A stretch of 64,000 nt of DNA. Origin: Arthrobacter sp. SLBN-83 (lineage in GTDB: Bacteria; Actinomycetota; Actinomycetes; Actinomycetales; Micrococcaceae). The first letter of the stretch is position 1. Every line of letters starts with the position of its first letter. Where the stretch lies: the NCBI RefSeq assembly GCF_006715285.1, contig NZ_VFMX01000001.1:2976001-3040000 (forward strand), written 5' to 3'. The notes beneath the pieces were generated by a model that worked only from the letters and a program-made list of their open reading frames with translations, searched no databases and was not told where the DNA came from. The translations under genes and the position numbers were made by a program. Below, piece after piece: positions 28,673 through 37,319 of this stretch.

Positions 28673-29725
28673 TTAAACCTTGACCTTTACAGTTTCCCAC
28701 GCAGCCCTTACGGCGTCATGCTCCGGGGAGGCGGCGCCAAAAAGGTCTGCCGCGGCACGCACCGTGGCGCGTGCAAAGACCGTGAAGGTGGCCGCCGCCG
28801 GCAATGAGCCGTTGGTCAGGGTCTCGTACCAGATCCGGCCCGGCGCCTCCCAGGCGAAGCCGCCCAGGGCATCCGCCACGAGGAAGAAGGCGCGGTTGGG
28901 GATCCCGGAGTTGATGTGGACGCCGCCGTTGTCGGCGCTGGTCCGGACATAGGAGTCCATGGAGTCGGGTTGGGGGTCCTTGCCCAGCACGTCGTCGTCG
29001 TAGGCGGTTCCGGGTGCCTTCATCGACCGCAGGGCGAGCCCCTGGACCTTGGGCGTGAAGAGGCCTTCGCCGATCAGCCAGCTTGCCTCCGCGGCGGACT
29101 GGTTTTTCACGAATTGCTCCACGAGCGCGCCGAAGACGTCCGACATCGATTCGTTCAGGGCGCCGGCCTGGTTCCGGTAGGCAAGTCCCGCCGAGTACTG
29201 GGTTACCCCGTGTGCCAGTTCGTGTCCGATGACGCTGACGGACTTTGTGAAGCGCTGGAAAACGTCGCCGTCGCCGTCGCCGAACACCATCTGGCTGCCG
29301 TTCCAGAAGGCGTTGTCATAAAGCTTGCCAAAATGCACAGTGGCGTCCAGCTTCAACCCGCGCCCGTCCACGGAGTCGCGTCCGAAGGCGTCGGCATAGA
29401 GGCGGTGGGTGTTGCCCAGCCCGTCGTAGGCTTCATCCGCGGCGGCGTCGCCGGTCGCCTTCCCGCCTTCGTCCCGGACCAGCCTGCCCGGCAACGTTTC
29501 CTCGCCGCCGGCATCGTAGATGGTACGGCTCACAGGCCCTGGTTTGACCTGCCGAAGACCGGGCGGGAGGACCGGCACAGCCTGGGCGCGGGTGGCCTGG
29601 AACGATTCGACGTGGCCCAACGCCTTCCGGGCGGCGCTCGCCGCCGAAGAGAACCCCGGCGCGTCCTGCTGGGCGAGCCGCCGCAGCAGGTAGGGCGGAA
29701 CGATGGAACAGAACTGAACGTGCAT
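28673..29725 (-). CDS. M4 family metallopeptidase, protealysin-like
   Basis: A 350-residue thermolysin-family zinc protease. The zinc motif is VIGHELAHGVTQYSAG (HExxH, about residue 167), and the third ligand is in GALNESMSDVFGAL. The active-site His lies in DNGGVHINSGIPNRAF. There is no signal peptide; instead a short N-terminal propeptide carries VPPYLLRRLAQ, the PPL-type motif of protealysin-like precursors. Protealysins act inside cells or by non-classical export in some bacteria. The ribosome-binding site is GAGGGAG. The emfourin-like gene follows, forming a protease-inhibitor operon. Confidence 0.92.
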   Translation of the reverse strand: MHVQFCSIVPPYLLRRLAQQDAPGFSSAASAARKALGHVESFQATRAQAVPVLPPGLRQVKPGPVSRTIYDAGGEETLPGRLVRDEGGKATGDAAADEAYDGLGNTHRLYADAFGRDSVDGRGLKLDATVHFGKLYDNAFWNGSQMVFGDGDGDVFQRFTKSVSVIGHELAHGVTQYSAGLAYRNQAGALNESMSDVFGALVEQFVKNQSAAEASWLIGEGLFTPKVQGLALRSMKAPGTAYDDDVLGKDPQPDSMDSYVRTSADNGGVHINSGIPNRAFFLVADALGGFAWEAPGRIWYETLTNGSLPAAATFTVFARATVRAAADLFGAASPEHDAVRAAWETVKVKV

Positions 29726-29837
29726 GGCGTACTCCCTCAGCTAGGTGGTTTCAGCCTACGAGCAGCCACTGACATTCGTCGGGACCCCGCTTCGGGAATT
29801 GTGCACCCTCCCGCGTACTGATACCGGTCCTGGTGGG

Positions 29838-29843
29838 TACGGT
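29838..29843 (+). promoter_or_regulatory. Candidate leaderless -10 element of the CDF transporter
   Basis: TACGGT is followed by six bases and ATG; no Shine-Dalgarno is present. The hexamer is less perfect than the TAGGCT examples. Confidence 0.35.
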
Positions 29844-29849
29844 AGGCGC

Positions 29850-30800
29850 ATGGCTGAAACCGAAAAGCGAAAAAAGTCCGGCTCCACGCTGCTGACGGTC
29901 ATCGTCGCCTTTGCGGCGAACACGCTGGTGGCTGCGGCGAAGTCGGTGGCGGCTGTCCTCTCCGGTTCAGCCTCGATGGCCGCGGAGGCGGCACACTCCT
30001 GGGCAGACACCGGTAACCAGGTCTTCCTGTTCCTTGCGGAGCGCCGGTCTGCCCGTCCCCGGGACAAGAGCCATCCCATGGGCTACGGCCGGGAGGCCTA
30101 TGTATGGTCGATGTTTGCCGCCTTCGGTCTGTTCACAGCCGGCGCGGTGGTGTCGATCATGCACGGCGTCCAGCAGATTTTGGAGCCGGAACCCGCGTCG
30201 GACTTCGTGGTGGCCTACGTGGTCCTGGGCGTGGCCTTCGTCCTGGAAGGGATTTCGTTCGTCCAGGCCTTCCGGCAAACCCGGAAAGCGGCCCATGAGC
30301 TGGAACGGCACACCCTTGAACAGGTCCTCATCAGTTCCGATCCCACCCTGAGGGCAGTCTTCGCCGAAGATGCGGCGGCGCTGATCGGCCTCGTCGTGGC
30401 GTTCGTGGGCGTGTTCCTGCACCAGGTCACCGGATCACCGCTGCCGGATGCGATCGGTTCGATCGCCGTTGGCGTGCTGCTCGCCGTCGTCGCCGTCGTC
30501 CTGATCGACCGGAACAGGCGCTTCCTCGTGGGGCAGGGTGTCACACCTGACATTGAGCGGTCCATGGCCCGGCGGGTACTGGAGCACCAGGACATCGCCC
30601 GCCTTACCTATTTGCACCTGGAATTCGTGGGCCCGCGCAAGCTGTACCTCGTAGCGGCCGTGGATCTCCAGGGGGACCATCCGGAGCACGAGGTCGCGGT
30701 GGTGCTGCGGCGGATCGAGCGTGAGCTGGAGGACCACGAAACGGTGGAGGAAGCCGTGCTTACTCTGGCCACGATGGACGAGGCAGCGCTGCGTTTCTGA
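29850..30800 (+). CDS. Cation diffusion facilitator family transporter
   Basis: A 316-residue CDF protein with about six hydrophobic segments. The metal-site helices are visible as MAAEAAHSWADTGNQVFLFL (HSxxD pattern) and AVFAEDAAALIGLVVAFVG (second site). The C-terminal cytoplasmic part is typical (YLHLEFVGPRKLYLVAAVDL). Zinc, cobalt, iron or manganese efflux are possible. The start is the ATG at 29850, since upstream in-frame codons give no family match. The gene is followed by a hairpin terminator and a convergent tRNA. Confidence 0.9.
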   Translation: MAETEKRKKSGSTLLTVIVAFAANTLVAAAKSVAAVLSGSASMAAEAAHSWADTGNQVFLFLAERRSARPRDKSHPMGYGREAYVWSMFAAFGLFTAGAVVSIMHGVQQILEPEPASDFVVAYVVLGVAFVLEGISFVQAFRQTRKAAHELERHTLEQVLISSDPTLRAVFAEDAAALIGLVVAFVGVFLHQVTGSPLPDAIGSIAVGVLLAVVAVVLIDRNRRFLVGQGVTPDIERSMARRVLEHQDIARLTYLHLEFVGPRKLYLVAAVDLQGDHPEHEVAVVLRRIERELEDHETVEEAVLTLATMDEAALRF

Positions 30801-30823
30801 CGGGATGCCACGGACAACAGACG

Positions 30824-30860
30824 AAAAAACCCCGCCGCTTCGATGAAGCGGCGGGGTTTT
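30824..30860. terminator. Bidirectional terminator between the CDF gene and tRNA-Arg
   Basis: AAAACCCCGCCGCTTC pairs with GAAGCGGCGGGGTTTT around a GAT loop, giving a long stem with A-tract and T-tract flanks. It can terminate both convergent transcripts. Confidence 0.88.
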
Positions 30861-30865
30861 CACTG

Positions 30866-30938
30866 TGCCCTCGGTAGGATTCGAACCTACGGCCTTCTGC
30901 TCCGGAGGCAGACGCTCTATCCCCTGAGCTACGAGGGC
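30866..30938 (-). tRNA. tRNA-Arg, anticodon CCG
   Basis: On the minus strand a 73-nt cloverleaf is complete: acceptor GCCCTCG with CGAGGGC, D-arm GCTC/GAGC, anticodon stem TCTGC/GCAGA with loop CTCCGGA, and T-loop TTCGAAT in stem GTAGG/CCTAC. The anticodon CCG reads CGG, a common codon in GC-rich genomes. The discriminator is A and no CCA is encoded. Confidence 0.96.
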
Positions 30939-31048
30939 AATCCGGATATCCTGCCGTTCCCGGCGGGACGTCCTAGAGCTTAGCAGGAAGGTGGCCCGCA
31001 AGGGAAAACCGCCACCGGAGCCGGCCCCGGAAGCCCAGGGAAGCGGCG

Positions 31049-32620
31049 TCAGTAGCCCGAAAAGGAGTCCGTCCGCACCCGCCGCGCCCCGGCACGCTTC
31101 GCTGCACGGCGGAGTGCCGCAACGCTTGCCGGGGAGCCGGACACGTAAACGTCCCGCCGGGAAATATCGGGAACGAGTGCTGCCAGGGCCCGTCCGTCCA
31201 GTCGGCCGTCCGTCCGCAAGCTTCCGGCGCCGGAGGGACGCCCGGCCACAGGGTTCAGGTTCGACGGCGGCACGGACTCCTCTGCAGTCCACACCAGCAC
31301 CCGCACGCAGGAGCTCCGCAATTCCTCCGCGTAGGCCACCTCTTCGGCGCTCCTGGCAAGGACCAGGACCACGGCGTCCCGGTCCCGCAGCGCACCGGAA
31401 GCTGCATACGAGACGAAAGGTGTGATGCCGATTCCCGCCGCCACAAGCAGCAGCGGCCGGCGCGGGTCGCGCGGCAGGACGAAATCGCCGCCCACCGCCG
31501 TGGCGGCCACCTTGTCACCCGGCCGAAGCGCCAGGAGGGCCGCCTTCGCCGCAGACAATGGCCCGTCCGTCCGCACGCCAAACTTCACCAGGCGCTCGCC
31601 GGGGCCGCCCGCCAGGCTGAACACCCGGCGTCGGCCCTTACCGTCCGGCTTGGCCTGCGGAAGGTCCAGCTCCATGAACTGGCCCGGGACGAAGCGCACC
31701 GGGCGGGCAGGTGCAAAGGAGAACTCGGTGGTGGCCGGCGTCAGCGGCCGGGCGCCTGCGAACCGGAGCTTCACGGCCCCGCGCTGGCCGGCCAGGAAGG
31801 CCAGCAGGTTGCCGGCCAGCAGCGCCGCCTCCGGCGAGTTCGCAAACATCCCCAGGTTCCAGGGGACCGCAAAGAGCACGCCCACCAGCGTTGCGAGCGC
31901 CAGTTGCTGCCAGCGCCGCGGCGGCAACGTCAGGGGCTCGGTGAGCATGAATCCCACAAAAAAGAGCACCGGCCGCTGGGCCAGGGCCTGCCAGGCGCCC
32001 ATCCCGGCGGTCATGCTCGAGCGAAGCAGCTCAAGCATGATGATGGCCGTGGCCACCGCCGTGAATACCGACGCCATCAGGACCTTGCGCATGCGGTACA
32101 GGACCAGCAGTACGCCAGGGGCCAGCAGCCACAGCATGGCGGGCGTCGCTGCCCACCATGTGGCGATGTTCAACCCGGTGAGTCCGGTGACGAAGGCCCC
32201 GGCGGCAGCAGGGTTGAAGATGTGCCGTCCACGCCACGCCAGCGCGTACTTGGACGCGGACGCCAGGACGCAGGCCAGCGCCACCCCTGCCAGGTCCATT
32301 GGCTGCAGGGATGGCCAGAACAGGAAATAGAGCAGCAACCCCGTGATAAGCGACGACTCCAGGTGGGGCCTGACGCGGAAGAGCGCCGCCAGGGCACGGT
32401 TTGAGGCATAGGTCAGGGTTAGGCACAACGCCAGGTGCGCCAGCATTTCCGGGATGCCGAACGTCAGCCAGCCCAGCACGTTGAGCAGCACGCTGTAGCC
32501 GGTCAGTGCCGACAGGACCAGCAGGACAAGCCGGTACATGGTGAACCTGCCAACGATGGTGTCCAAGCGGCCGGCCAGCGGCCGGACCAGGCGGGCCTGC
32601 GGCGTTTCCACGGGGCTCAT
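31049..32620 (-). CDS. RnfD/NqrB-like membrane domain fused to a flavin reductase domain
   Basis: A 523-residue fusion. The N-terminal half has many hydrophobic segments with the RnfD/NqrB marks ALACVLASASKYALAWRGRH, FNPAAAGAFVTGL and FFVGFMLTEPLTLPP. No flavinylation motif (SGAT) is seen in it. The C-terminal half is a ferredoxin-NADP reductase-like domain: FVPGQFMELDLP, RRVFSLAG (FAD), LLLVAAGIGITPFVS (pyridine nucleotide), and a terminal DSFSGY. It could pass electrons from NAD(P)H through the membrane to a flavinylated partner outside. The start is the ATG at 32618-32620, overlapping the ApbE gene (ATGA). Direction of electron flow and the acceptor are unknown. Confidence 0.82.
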   Translation of the reverse strand: MSPVETPQARLVRPLAGRLDTIVGRFTMYRLVLLVLSALTGYSVLLNVLGWLTFGIPEMLAHLALCLTLTYASNRALAALFRVRPHLESSLITGLLLYFLFWPSLQPMDLAGVALACVLASASKYALAWRGRHIFNPAAAGAFVTGLTGLNIATWWAATPAMLWLLAPGVLLVLYRMRKVLMASVFTAVATAIIMLELLRSSMTAGMGAWQALAQRPVLFFVGFMLTEPLTLPPRRWQQLALATLVGVLFAVPWNLGMFANSPEAALLAGNLLAFLAGQRGAVKLRFAGARPLTPATTEFSFAPARPVRFVPGQFMELDLPQAKPDGKGRRRVFSLAGGPGERLVKFGVRTDGPLSAAKAALLALRPGDKVAATAVGGDFVLPRDPRRPLLLVAAGIGITPFVSYAASGALRDRDAVVLVLARSAEEVAYAEELRSSCVRVLVWTAEESVPPSNLNPVAGRPSGAGSLRTDGRLDGRALAALVPDISRRDVYVSGSPASVAALRRAAKRAGARRVRTDSFSGY

Positions 32621-33483
32621 GAAAAAAGCGTCCCTTCGAATTCGGCGGAATAGGCGGCGCTGCCGTCGGAAAAGACGGTCAGCCAAGAAAAATCGAACGT
32701 TTCCTGAAGCATGGCGCCGGGAACGAAGAAGAGCGCCGTGGCGAGCGCGTCGGCCACCATGGCAGTGCCGGCCAATGTCCAGGTGGCGACGGCGGTGCGC
32801 ACCGGCTGCCCGGTGGTTCCGTCCAGCACGTGGTGAAGTCCGTCGCCCCAGGCACGGCGGTTGGCAGCGGAAGCACACAGGGCCCGGCCGTCCAGGTTGA
32901 CCAAGCCGATCGCCTGCGCCTGGTTGTAGGGATGTTCAAGCGCCACGCTGAGGGGGCCTGCGCCGCGGGCCAGGAGGTCTCCGCTGGCATCGATGACGAA
33001 TCCGTCCACGCCGGCGGCGTCCAGTTCCGCTGCGACCAGGTCCACCAGCAGGCCCTTGCCGGCAGCTCCGATGTCCAGCACCACGGGGGCGCTGGCCACC
33101 AGGACTGTTCCGGACCAGGTAAGGATCGCTTCCCACTCCGGCGCCGGGAGGGGTGGGCCGGCCGGCCGGAGCGAGTACGCGGGGTCGTATCCCAGGCGCT
33201 CCAGGCTGCCGCCAATCAAGGGCGTCATGGCCCCACCGGTAAGCCGGTAGAGCAGCCGGTACAGCTCGCCAAGCGGGGCGGCCTCGTCCGGGAATTCGTA
33301 GCGCCCGGGCTCCCTTGCGAGTTCCGCGACCAAAGAATCGGAGCGGAAACGGGACCAGTCGCGGTCGAACTTTTCAACCAGGTCCAACAGCCGTTTGCGA
33401 ACGGACGCGGGCAACGGCAGGGGAGTGCTGACCGTCCAGTCAGTGCCGATCCCCTGGAACGAAAAGTCCTCCCAGTCCGCCAC
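32617..33483 (-). CDS. apbE: FAD:protein FMN transferase (ApbE type)
   Basis: A 288-residue ApbE-family protein. Its motifs are in order: GIGTDWTV, RFRSDSLVAEL, VLDIGAAGKGLLVDLVA, DASGDLLARG, LCASAANRRAW, HHVLDGTTGQPV and MVADALATALFF. The family attaches FMN covalently to Ser/Thr of partner proteins. It has no signal peptide or lipobox, so it would act in the cytosol, on substrate before export, or the N-terminus is missing a leader. The start is GTG, nine bases after the FMN-binding gene, and its end overlaps the RnfD/NqrB-like gene. Confidence 0.88.
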   Translation of the reverse strand: MADWEDFSFQGIGTDWTVSTPLPLPASVRKRLLDLVEKFDRDWSRFRSDSLVAELAREPGRYEFPDEAAPLGELYRLLYRLTGGAMTPLIGGSLERLGYDPAYSLRPAGPPLPAPEWEAILTWSGTVLVASAPVVLDIGAAGKGLLVDLVAAELDAAGVDGFVIDASGDLLARGAGPLSVALEHPYNQAQAIGLVNLDGRALCASAANRRAWGDGLHHVLDGTTGQPVRTAVATWTLAGTAMVADALATALFFVPGAMLQETFDFSWLTVFSDGSAAYSAEFEGTLFS

Positions 33484-33492
33484 CGGAACTAC

Positions 33493-33984
33493 CTACCGTG
33501 CCTCGGACCTGATCTTCTCCACCGCTTGGTTGAAGCCTGCGCTGGTCAGCGAGGAACCGGCAACCTTGGAGACGTTCAGTTCATCGATGTTCCTGCCCAC
33601 CACCTGGGCTGCGATGCCGCCGGCAAACTGGCCCTGGAACTTGCGGGTGTTCGGATTGGACGGGTGCTGGGTGATCTGCACGTCCGCGACCTTCCCGGCG
33701 GCAAGCGTCAGTTGGACGCCCACAGTTTCGGTGCCGTTGGGCGAGACGTAGCTTCCGTCGGCGCTGTAGGTGCCGTCCTTGTAACCGGCGCCGCTGGCAG
33801 CCAGGGAGGAAGATCCTGAAGAGGGCGCCGGTGGGGCCCCGGCGGTGCCGGGTGTGTTGTCGGCGGATGAGGGTGCGCAACCGGCCACGGTCCCCGCCAG
33901 CGACAGGCCGGCAATACCGGCAAGGAGACTGTTGCGGACTGCGTGCCGTGACGCGGAAAGGCTTTCCGGGCTGGAGGGTCTCAT
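33493..33984 (-). CDS. FMN-binding domain lipoprotein
   Basis: A 163-residue protein. It has an N-terminal signal with lipobox (LSLAGTVAGC, Cys about residue 36) and a Ser/Pro/Ala-rich linker. A small FMN-binding domain follows (YKDGTYSADGSYVSPNG, VGVQLTLAAGKVADVQI, FAGGIAAQVVG). At the C-terminus VAGSSLTSAGFNQAV stands where RnfG/NqrC-type domains have the flavinylated S/T-GAT motif, so a Ser or Thr here is the likely FMN acceptor. It is the first gene of the module with apbE and the membrane reductase, so it is the probable outside electron carrier. Confidence 0.85.
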   Translation of the reverse strand: MRPSSPESLSASRHAVRNSLLAGIAGLSLAGTVAGCAPSSADNTPGTAGAPPAPSSGSSSLAASGAGYKDGTYSADGSYVSPNGTETVGVQLTLAAGKVADVQITQHPSNPNTRKFQGQFAGGIAAQVVGRNIDELNVSKVAGSSLTSAGFNQAVEKIRSEAR

Positions 33985-34161
33985 GAAGGCTCTCGTTTCA
34001 CTCTTGGGGCGGTACCGGGTCGCGGATGCCGTGCGGCATTGGCTACGGTTTAGTCAACGCCGGATGGGCCCGAATGGTTCACGATGTGGCAGTGCCCACT
34101 CCCTGGCGTGAAGCCGGACGCAGTGAAGGCCGCCAAATTCTTTGCTGTCACTGGCCCCCGG

Positions 34162-34167
34162 TAGGCT
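34162..34167 (+). promoter_or_regulatory. Candidate leaderless -10 element of argS
   Basis: TAGGCT is followed by six bases (AGAGGG) and GTG. The G-rich spacer might also act as a weak Shine-Dalgarno, but its spacing to the start is too short. Confidence 0.45.
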
Positions 34168-34173
34168 AGAGGG

Positions 34174-35838
34174 GTGACTCCCGAAGAACTTTCCCTCGCC
34201 ATATCCGCCTGCCTCAAGGACGCCGTCGCCGCCGGCGACATCGCCCTTGCTGTATCAGCCATTCCGGCTGACGTGCGCGTGGAGCGACCCAAGAACCGGG
34301 AGCACGGCGACTGGGCAACCAACATTGCCCTGCAGTTGGCCAAGCAGGCGGGCACCAACCCCCGCGAGTTCGCCTCCATCCTGAGCAGCCGGCTCAAGGC
34401 CATCGACGGTGTTTCCGCCGTTGACATCGCCGGCCCGGGCTTCCTGAACATCACCGTGGACGCCGCAGCCGCCGGTGCCCTGGCCAAGGTCATCGTCGAG
34501 GCCGGCCCGGACTACGGAACCAACACAGCGCTCGCCGGGCACACGGTCAACATGGAGTTCGTCTCTGCCAACCCCACCGGTCCGCTGCACATTGGGCACA
34601 CCCGCTGGGCCGCGCTGGGCGACTCCATCGCGCGCGTGCTGCGCGCATCCGGCGCCGATGTTACGGCCGAGTACTACATCAACGACGCCGGCTCGCAGAT
34701 GAACACCTTCGCCAACTCCGTGTACTCCCGGCTGCATGGCCTTCCCGTGCCCGACGGCGGCTACCCCGGGCAGTACATCGCCGACCTGGGGCATGAGGTA
34801 CTTTCGGCGCATCCGGACATCAGGGAACTCACCGAAGTTGCCGCCCTGCCGGTGATCCGCGCCGCCGCCTACGAAGCCCAGATGAAGGACATCAAGGCCA
34901 CCCTGGCGGACTTCGGCGTTGAGTTCGACGTCTTCTTTTCTGAGCAGGAACTGCACGACGCCGGCGCCATCGAAAGTGCCGTGGCGCGCCTGCGCGAACA
35001 GGGCCACGTGTTCGACGACGGCGGGGCGGTCTGGCTGCGGACCACGGACTTTGGTGATGACAAGGACCGCGTGATGATCCGCGCCAACGGCGAGCCCACC
35101 TACTTCGCCGCCGACGCAGCCTACTACCTGTCCAAGAAGGACCGCGGTTTCACGGAAAAGATTTACCTCCTGGGTGCGGACCACCACGGCTACATCAACC
35201 GGCTGAAGGCCATCGCTGCCGCCGCCGGCGACGATCCCGAAGTCAACATCGAGGTGCTGATCGGCCAGTTGGTGTCCGTGAACGGCGCCAAGCTGTCCAA
35301 GCGGGCCGGCAACATTATCGAGCTCAAGGACCTGATCAACTGGCTGGGCAAGGACGCGGTGCGCTACTCACTGGCCCGGTTCCCCGCCGATTCGCCGCTG
35401 ACGCTCGATCCGGAACTGCTGAAGAAGCACAGCAACGAGAACCCGGTGTTCTACGTCCAGTACGCCCACGCGCGCTCCCGCGGCGCAGCCCGCAACGCCG
35501 TGGCTGCCGGGGTGGAACGGCAGGTGGACGGCCAGGACAGCTTCGACGCTGCGCTCCTGGACCACCCAACCGAAAACGAACTGCTGTCCCACCTGGGCAG
35601 CTACCCGTCGATTGTGGCCAAGGCCGCCGAACTGCGGGAACCGCACCGGGTGGCACGGCACCTCGAGGCCATCGCCGGTGCATACCACCGCTGGTACGAC
35701 GCCTGCCGGATCGCCCCCATGGGTGAAGAACCCGTCACCGACCTCAACCGCACCCGGCTGTGGCTCAATGACGCCACCAGCCAGGTACTGGCCAACGGCC
35801 TTGACTTGCTCGGCGTGTCCGCGCCGGAACGGATGTAA
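34174..35838 (+). CDS. argS: Arginyl-tRNA synthetase
   Basis: A 554-residue class I aminoacyl-tRNA synthetase. The HIGH motif lies in PTGPLHIGHTRWAALGD (about residue 138) and the KMSKS-equivalent in NGAKLSKRAGN (about 372). An N-terminal additional domain (RVERPKNREHGDWATNIALQ) and C-terminal anticodon-binding helices (HARSRGAARNA and onward) are typical. The start is GTG. It heads the argS-lysA-hom-thrC-thrB block, a gene order shared with M. tuberculosis and Corynebacterium. Confidence 0.96.
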   Translation: MTPEELSLAISACLKDAVAAGDIALAVSAIPADVRVERPKNREHGDWATNIALQLAKQAGTNPREFASILSSRLKAIDGVSAVDIAGPGFLNITVDAAAAGALAKVIVEAGPDYGTNTALAGHTVNMEFVSANPTGPLHIGHTRWAALGDSIARVLRASGADVTAEYYINDAGSQMNTFANSVYSRLHGLPVPDGGYPGQYIADLGHEVLSAHPDIRELTEVAALPVIRAAAYEAQMKDIKATLADFGVEFDVFFSEQELHDAGAIESAVARLREQGHVFDDGGAVWLRTTDFGDDKDRVMIRANGEPTYFAADAAYYLSKKDRGFTEKIYLLGADHHGYINRLKAIAAAAGDDPEVNIEVLIGQLVSVNGAKLSKRAGNIIELKDLINWLGKDAVRYSLARFPADSPLTLDPELLKKHSNENPVFYVQYAHARSRGAARNAVAAGVERQVDGQDSFDAALLDHPTENELLSHLGSYPSIVAKAAELREPHRVARHLEAIAGAYHRWYDACRIAPMGEEPVTDLNRTRLWLNDATSQVLANGLDLLGVSAPERM

Positions 35839-35843
35839 GCACC

Positions 35844-37319
35844 ATGCCAGTATCCCCAAGCACTGCCGCGTCCCCGCTTGCCCCGGAATGGCTGCAGGTT
35901 CCTGCGGACCTGAATGAACTGCACCGGCCCATGTGGGCCGGCAGCGTCTCCCGCGATGGCTCCGGTGCCCTGACCGTCGGCGGAATGGACGTGCAGGCAC
36001 TCAAGGAGCAGTTCGGCACGCCCCTGTTCGTCATGGACGAGGCCGACTTCCGTTCCCGTGCCCGCGCCTTCAAGGACTCGTTTGACTCTGCCTTCGCCGA
36101 TATCTGCGGCGGCGTGGACGTGTACTACGCCGGGAAATCCTTCCTGTGCACCGCAGTAGTGAAGTGGGTGGAAGAGGAAGGCCTGCGCCTGGACACTGCG
36201 TCCGGCGGCGAGTTGGCCGTGGCTGCCCGGGCCGGCATTCCGGGGGAGCGGGTGGCCCTGCACGGCAACAACAAGTCCGACGCCGAACTGAACCGCGCGC
36301 TGGACATGAAGCTGGGCCGGATCGTGGTGGACAGCCTGGCTGAGCTGGACCGCGTCGGCGCCCTGGCGCAGGCCCGCGGTGAGCAGGCGAAGGTCATGCT
36401 GCGGCTCACCCCCGGGGTCCATGCCCACACGCACGAATTCATCGCCACCGCCCACGAGGACCAGAAGTTCGGCCTCTCCATGGCCGCGGATACCACGGAC
36501 CAAGCCGGTGTCTCCGCCGCCGAGGAAGCCGTGGCAGCGGCAGCGGCGCACCCGGGCATCGAGCTGCTGGGCCTGCATTGCCACATCGGCTCGCAGATTT
36601 TCGAGCCGGACGGCTTCGCCATGGCCGCAGAGAAGCTGCTGCGTTTCCTGGCGGCCATGCAGGAAAAGTACTCCATCACCATGCCGGAACTGGACCTCGG
36701 CGGCGGCTACGGCATCGCCTATACGCCGGTGGACACGCCCCGCCCCGCAGCGGAGATCGCGAACGCAATGGCCGCCGTCGTGCGTTCCACCTGCGCGGAG
36801 CTGGGCATCGACGCGCCGCGCATCTCCATCGAGCCCGGACGCGCGATCGTAGGCAGCACCACGTTCACGCTGTATGAAGTGGGCACCCTGAAGACCGTCC
36901 GCGTGGACGCTCCCGGGGCTTCCGGCGACGGTGACGCGGGCAACAACGTTACGTATCCCCGCCGCTATGTTTCGGTGGACGGCGGCATGAGCGACAACGC
37001 CCGTCCGGTGCTGTACGACGCGGATTATTCGGCTGTCCTGGCTTCCCGCACGTCCGGCGCAGCCCCGCAGCTGTCCCGCGTGGTGGGCAAACATTGCGAG
37101 AGCGGCGACATAGTTGTTAGAGATGTATATCTGCCCGAGGACGTGGCAGCCGGTGATCTGCTCGCTGTCCCGGGAACCGGCGCCTACTGCTGGGCCCTCT
37201 CGAGCAACTACAACTATCTGGCCCGGCCGGGCGTTGTCGCGGTGCGCGACGGATCTGCCCGGCTGATTGTCCGCGGGGAAACCGAAGAAGATTTGCTGAG
37301 CCGCGACATGGGAGCCTGA
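35844..37319 (+). CDS. lysA: Diaminopimelate decarboxylase
   Basis: A 491-residue fold-type III PLP decarboxylase that makes lysine from meso-diaminopimelate. The PLP lysine is in VYYAGKSFLCTAVVKW (about residue 98). A substrate-site HCHIGSQI follows, then LDLGGGYGIAY, the PLP phosphate loop EPGRAIV, and the C-terminal CESGDIVV, whose Cys comes from the partner subunit. The first 40 residues are longer than in many homologues. It lies five bases after argS and abuts hom. Confidence 0.95.
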   Translation: MPVSPSTAASPLAPEWLQVPADLNELHRPMWAGSVSRDGSGALTVGGMDVQALKEQFGTPLFVMDEADFRSRARAFKDSFDSAFADICGGVDVYYAGKSFLCTAVVKWVEEEGLRLDTASGGELAVAARAGIPGERVALHGNNKSDAELNRALDMKLGRIVVDSLAELDRVGALAQARGEQAKVMLRLTPGVHAHTHEFIATAHEDQKFGLSMAADTTDQAGVSAAEEAVAAAAAHPGIELLGLHCHIGSQIFEPDGFAMAAEKLLRFLAAMQEKYSITMPELDLGGGYGIAYTPVDTPRPAAEIANAMAAVVRSTCAELGIDAPRISIEPGRAIVGSTTFTLYEVGTLKTVRVDAPGASGDGDAGNNVTYPRRYVSVDGGMSDNARPVLYDADYSAVLASRTSGAAPQLSRVVGKHCESGDIVVRDVYLPEDVAAGDLLAVPGTGAYCWALSSNYNYLARPGVVAVRDGSARLIVRGETEEDLLSRDMGA

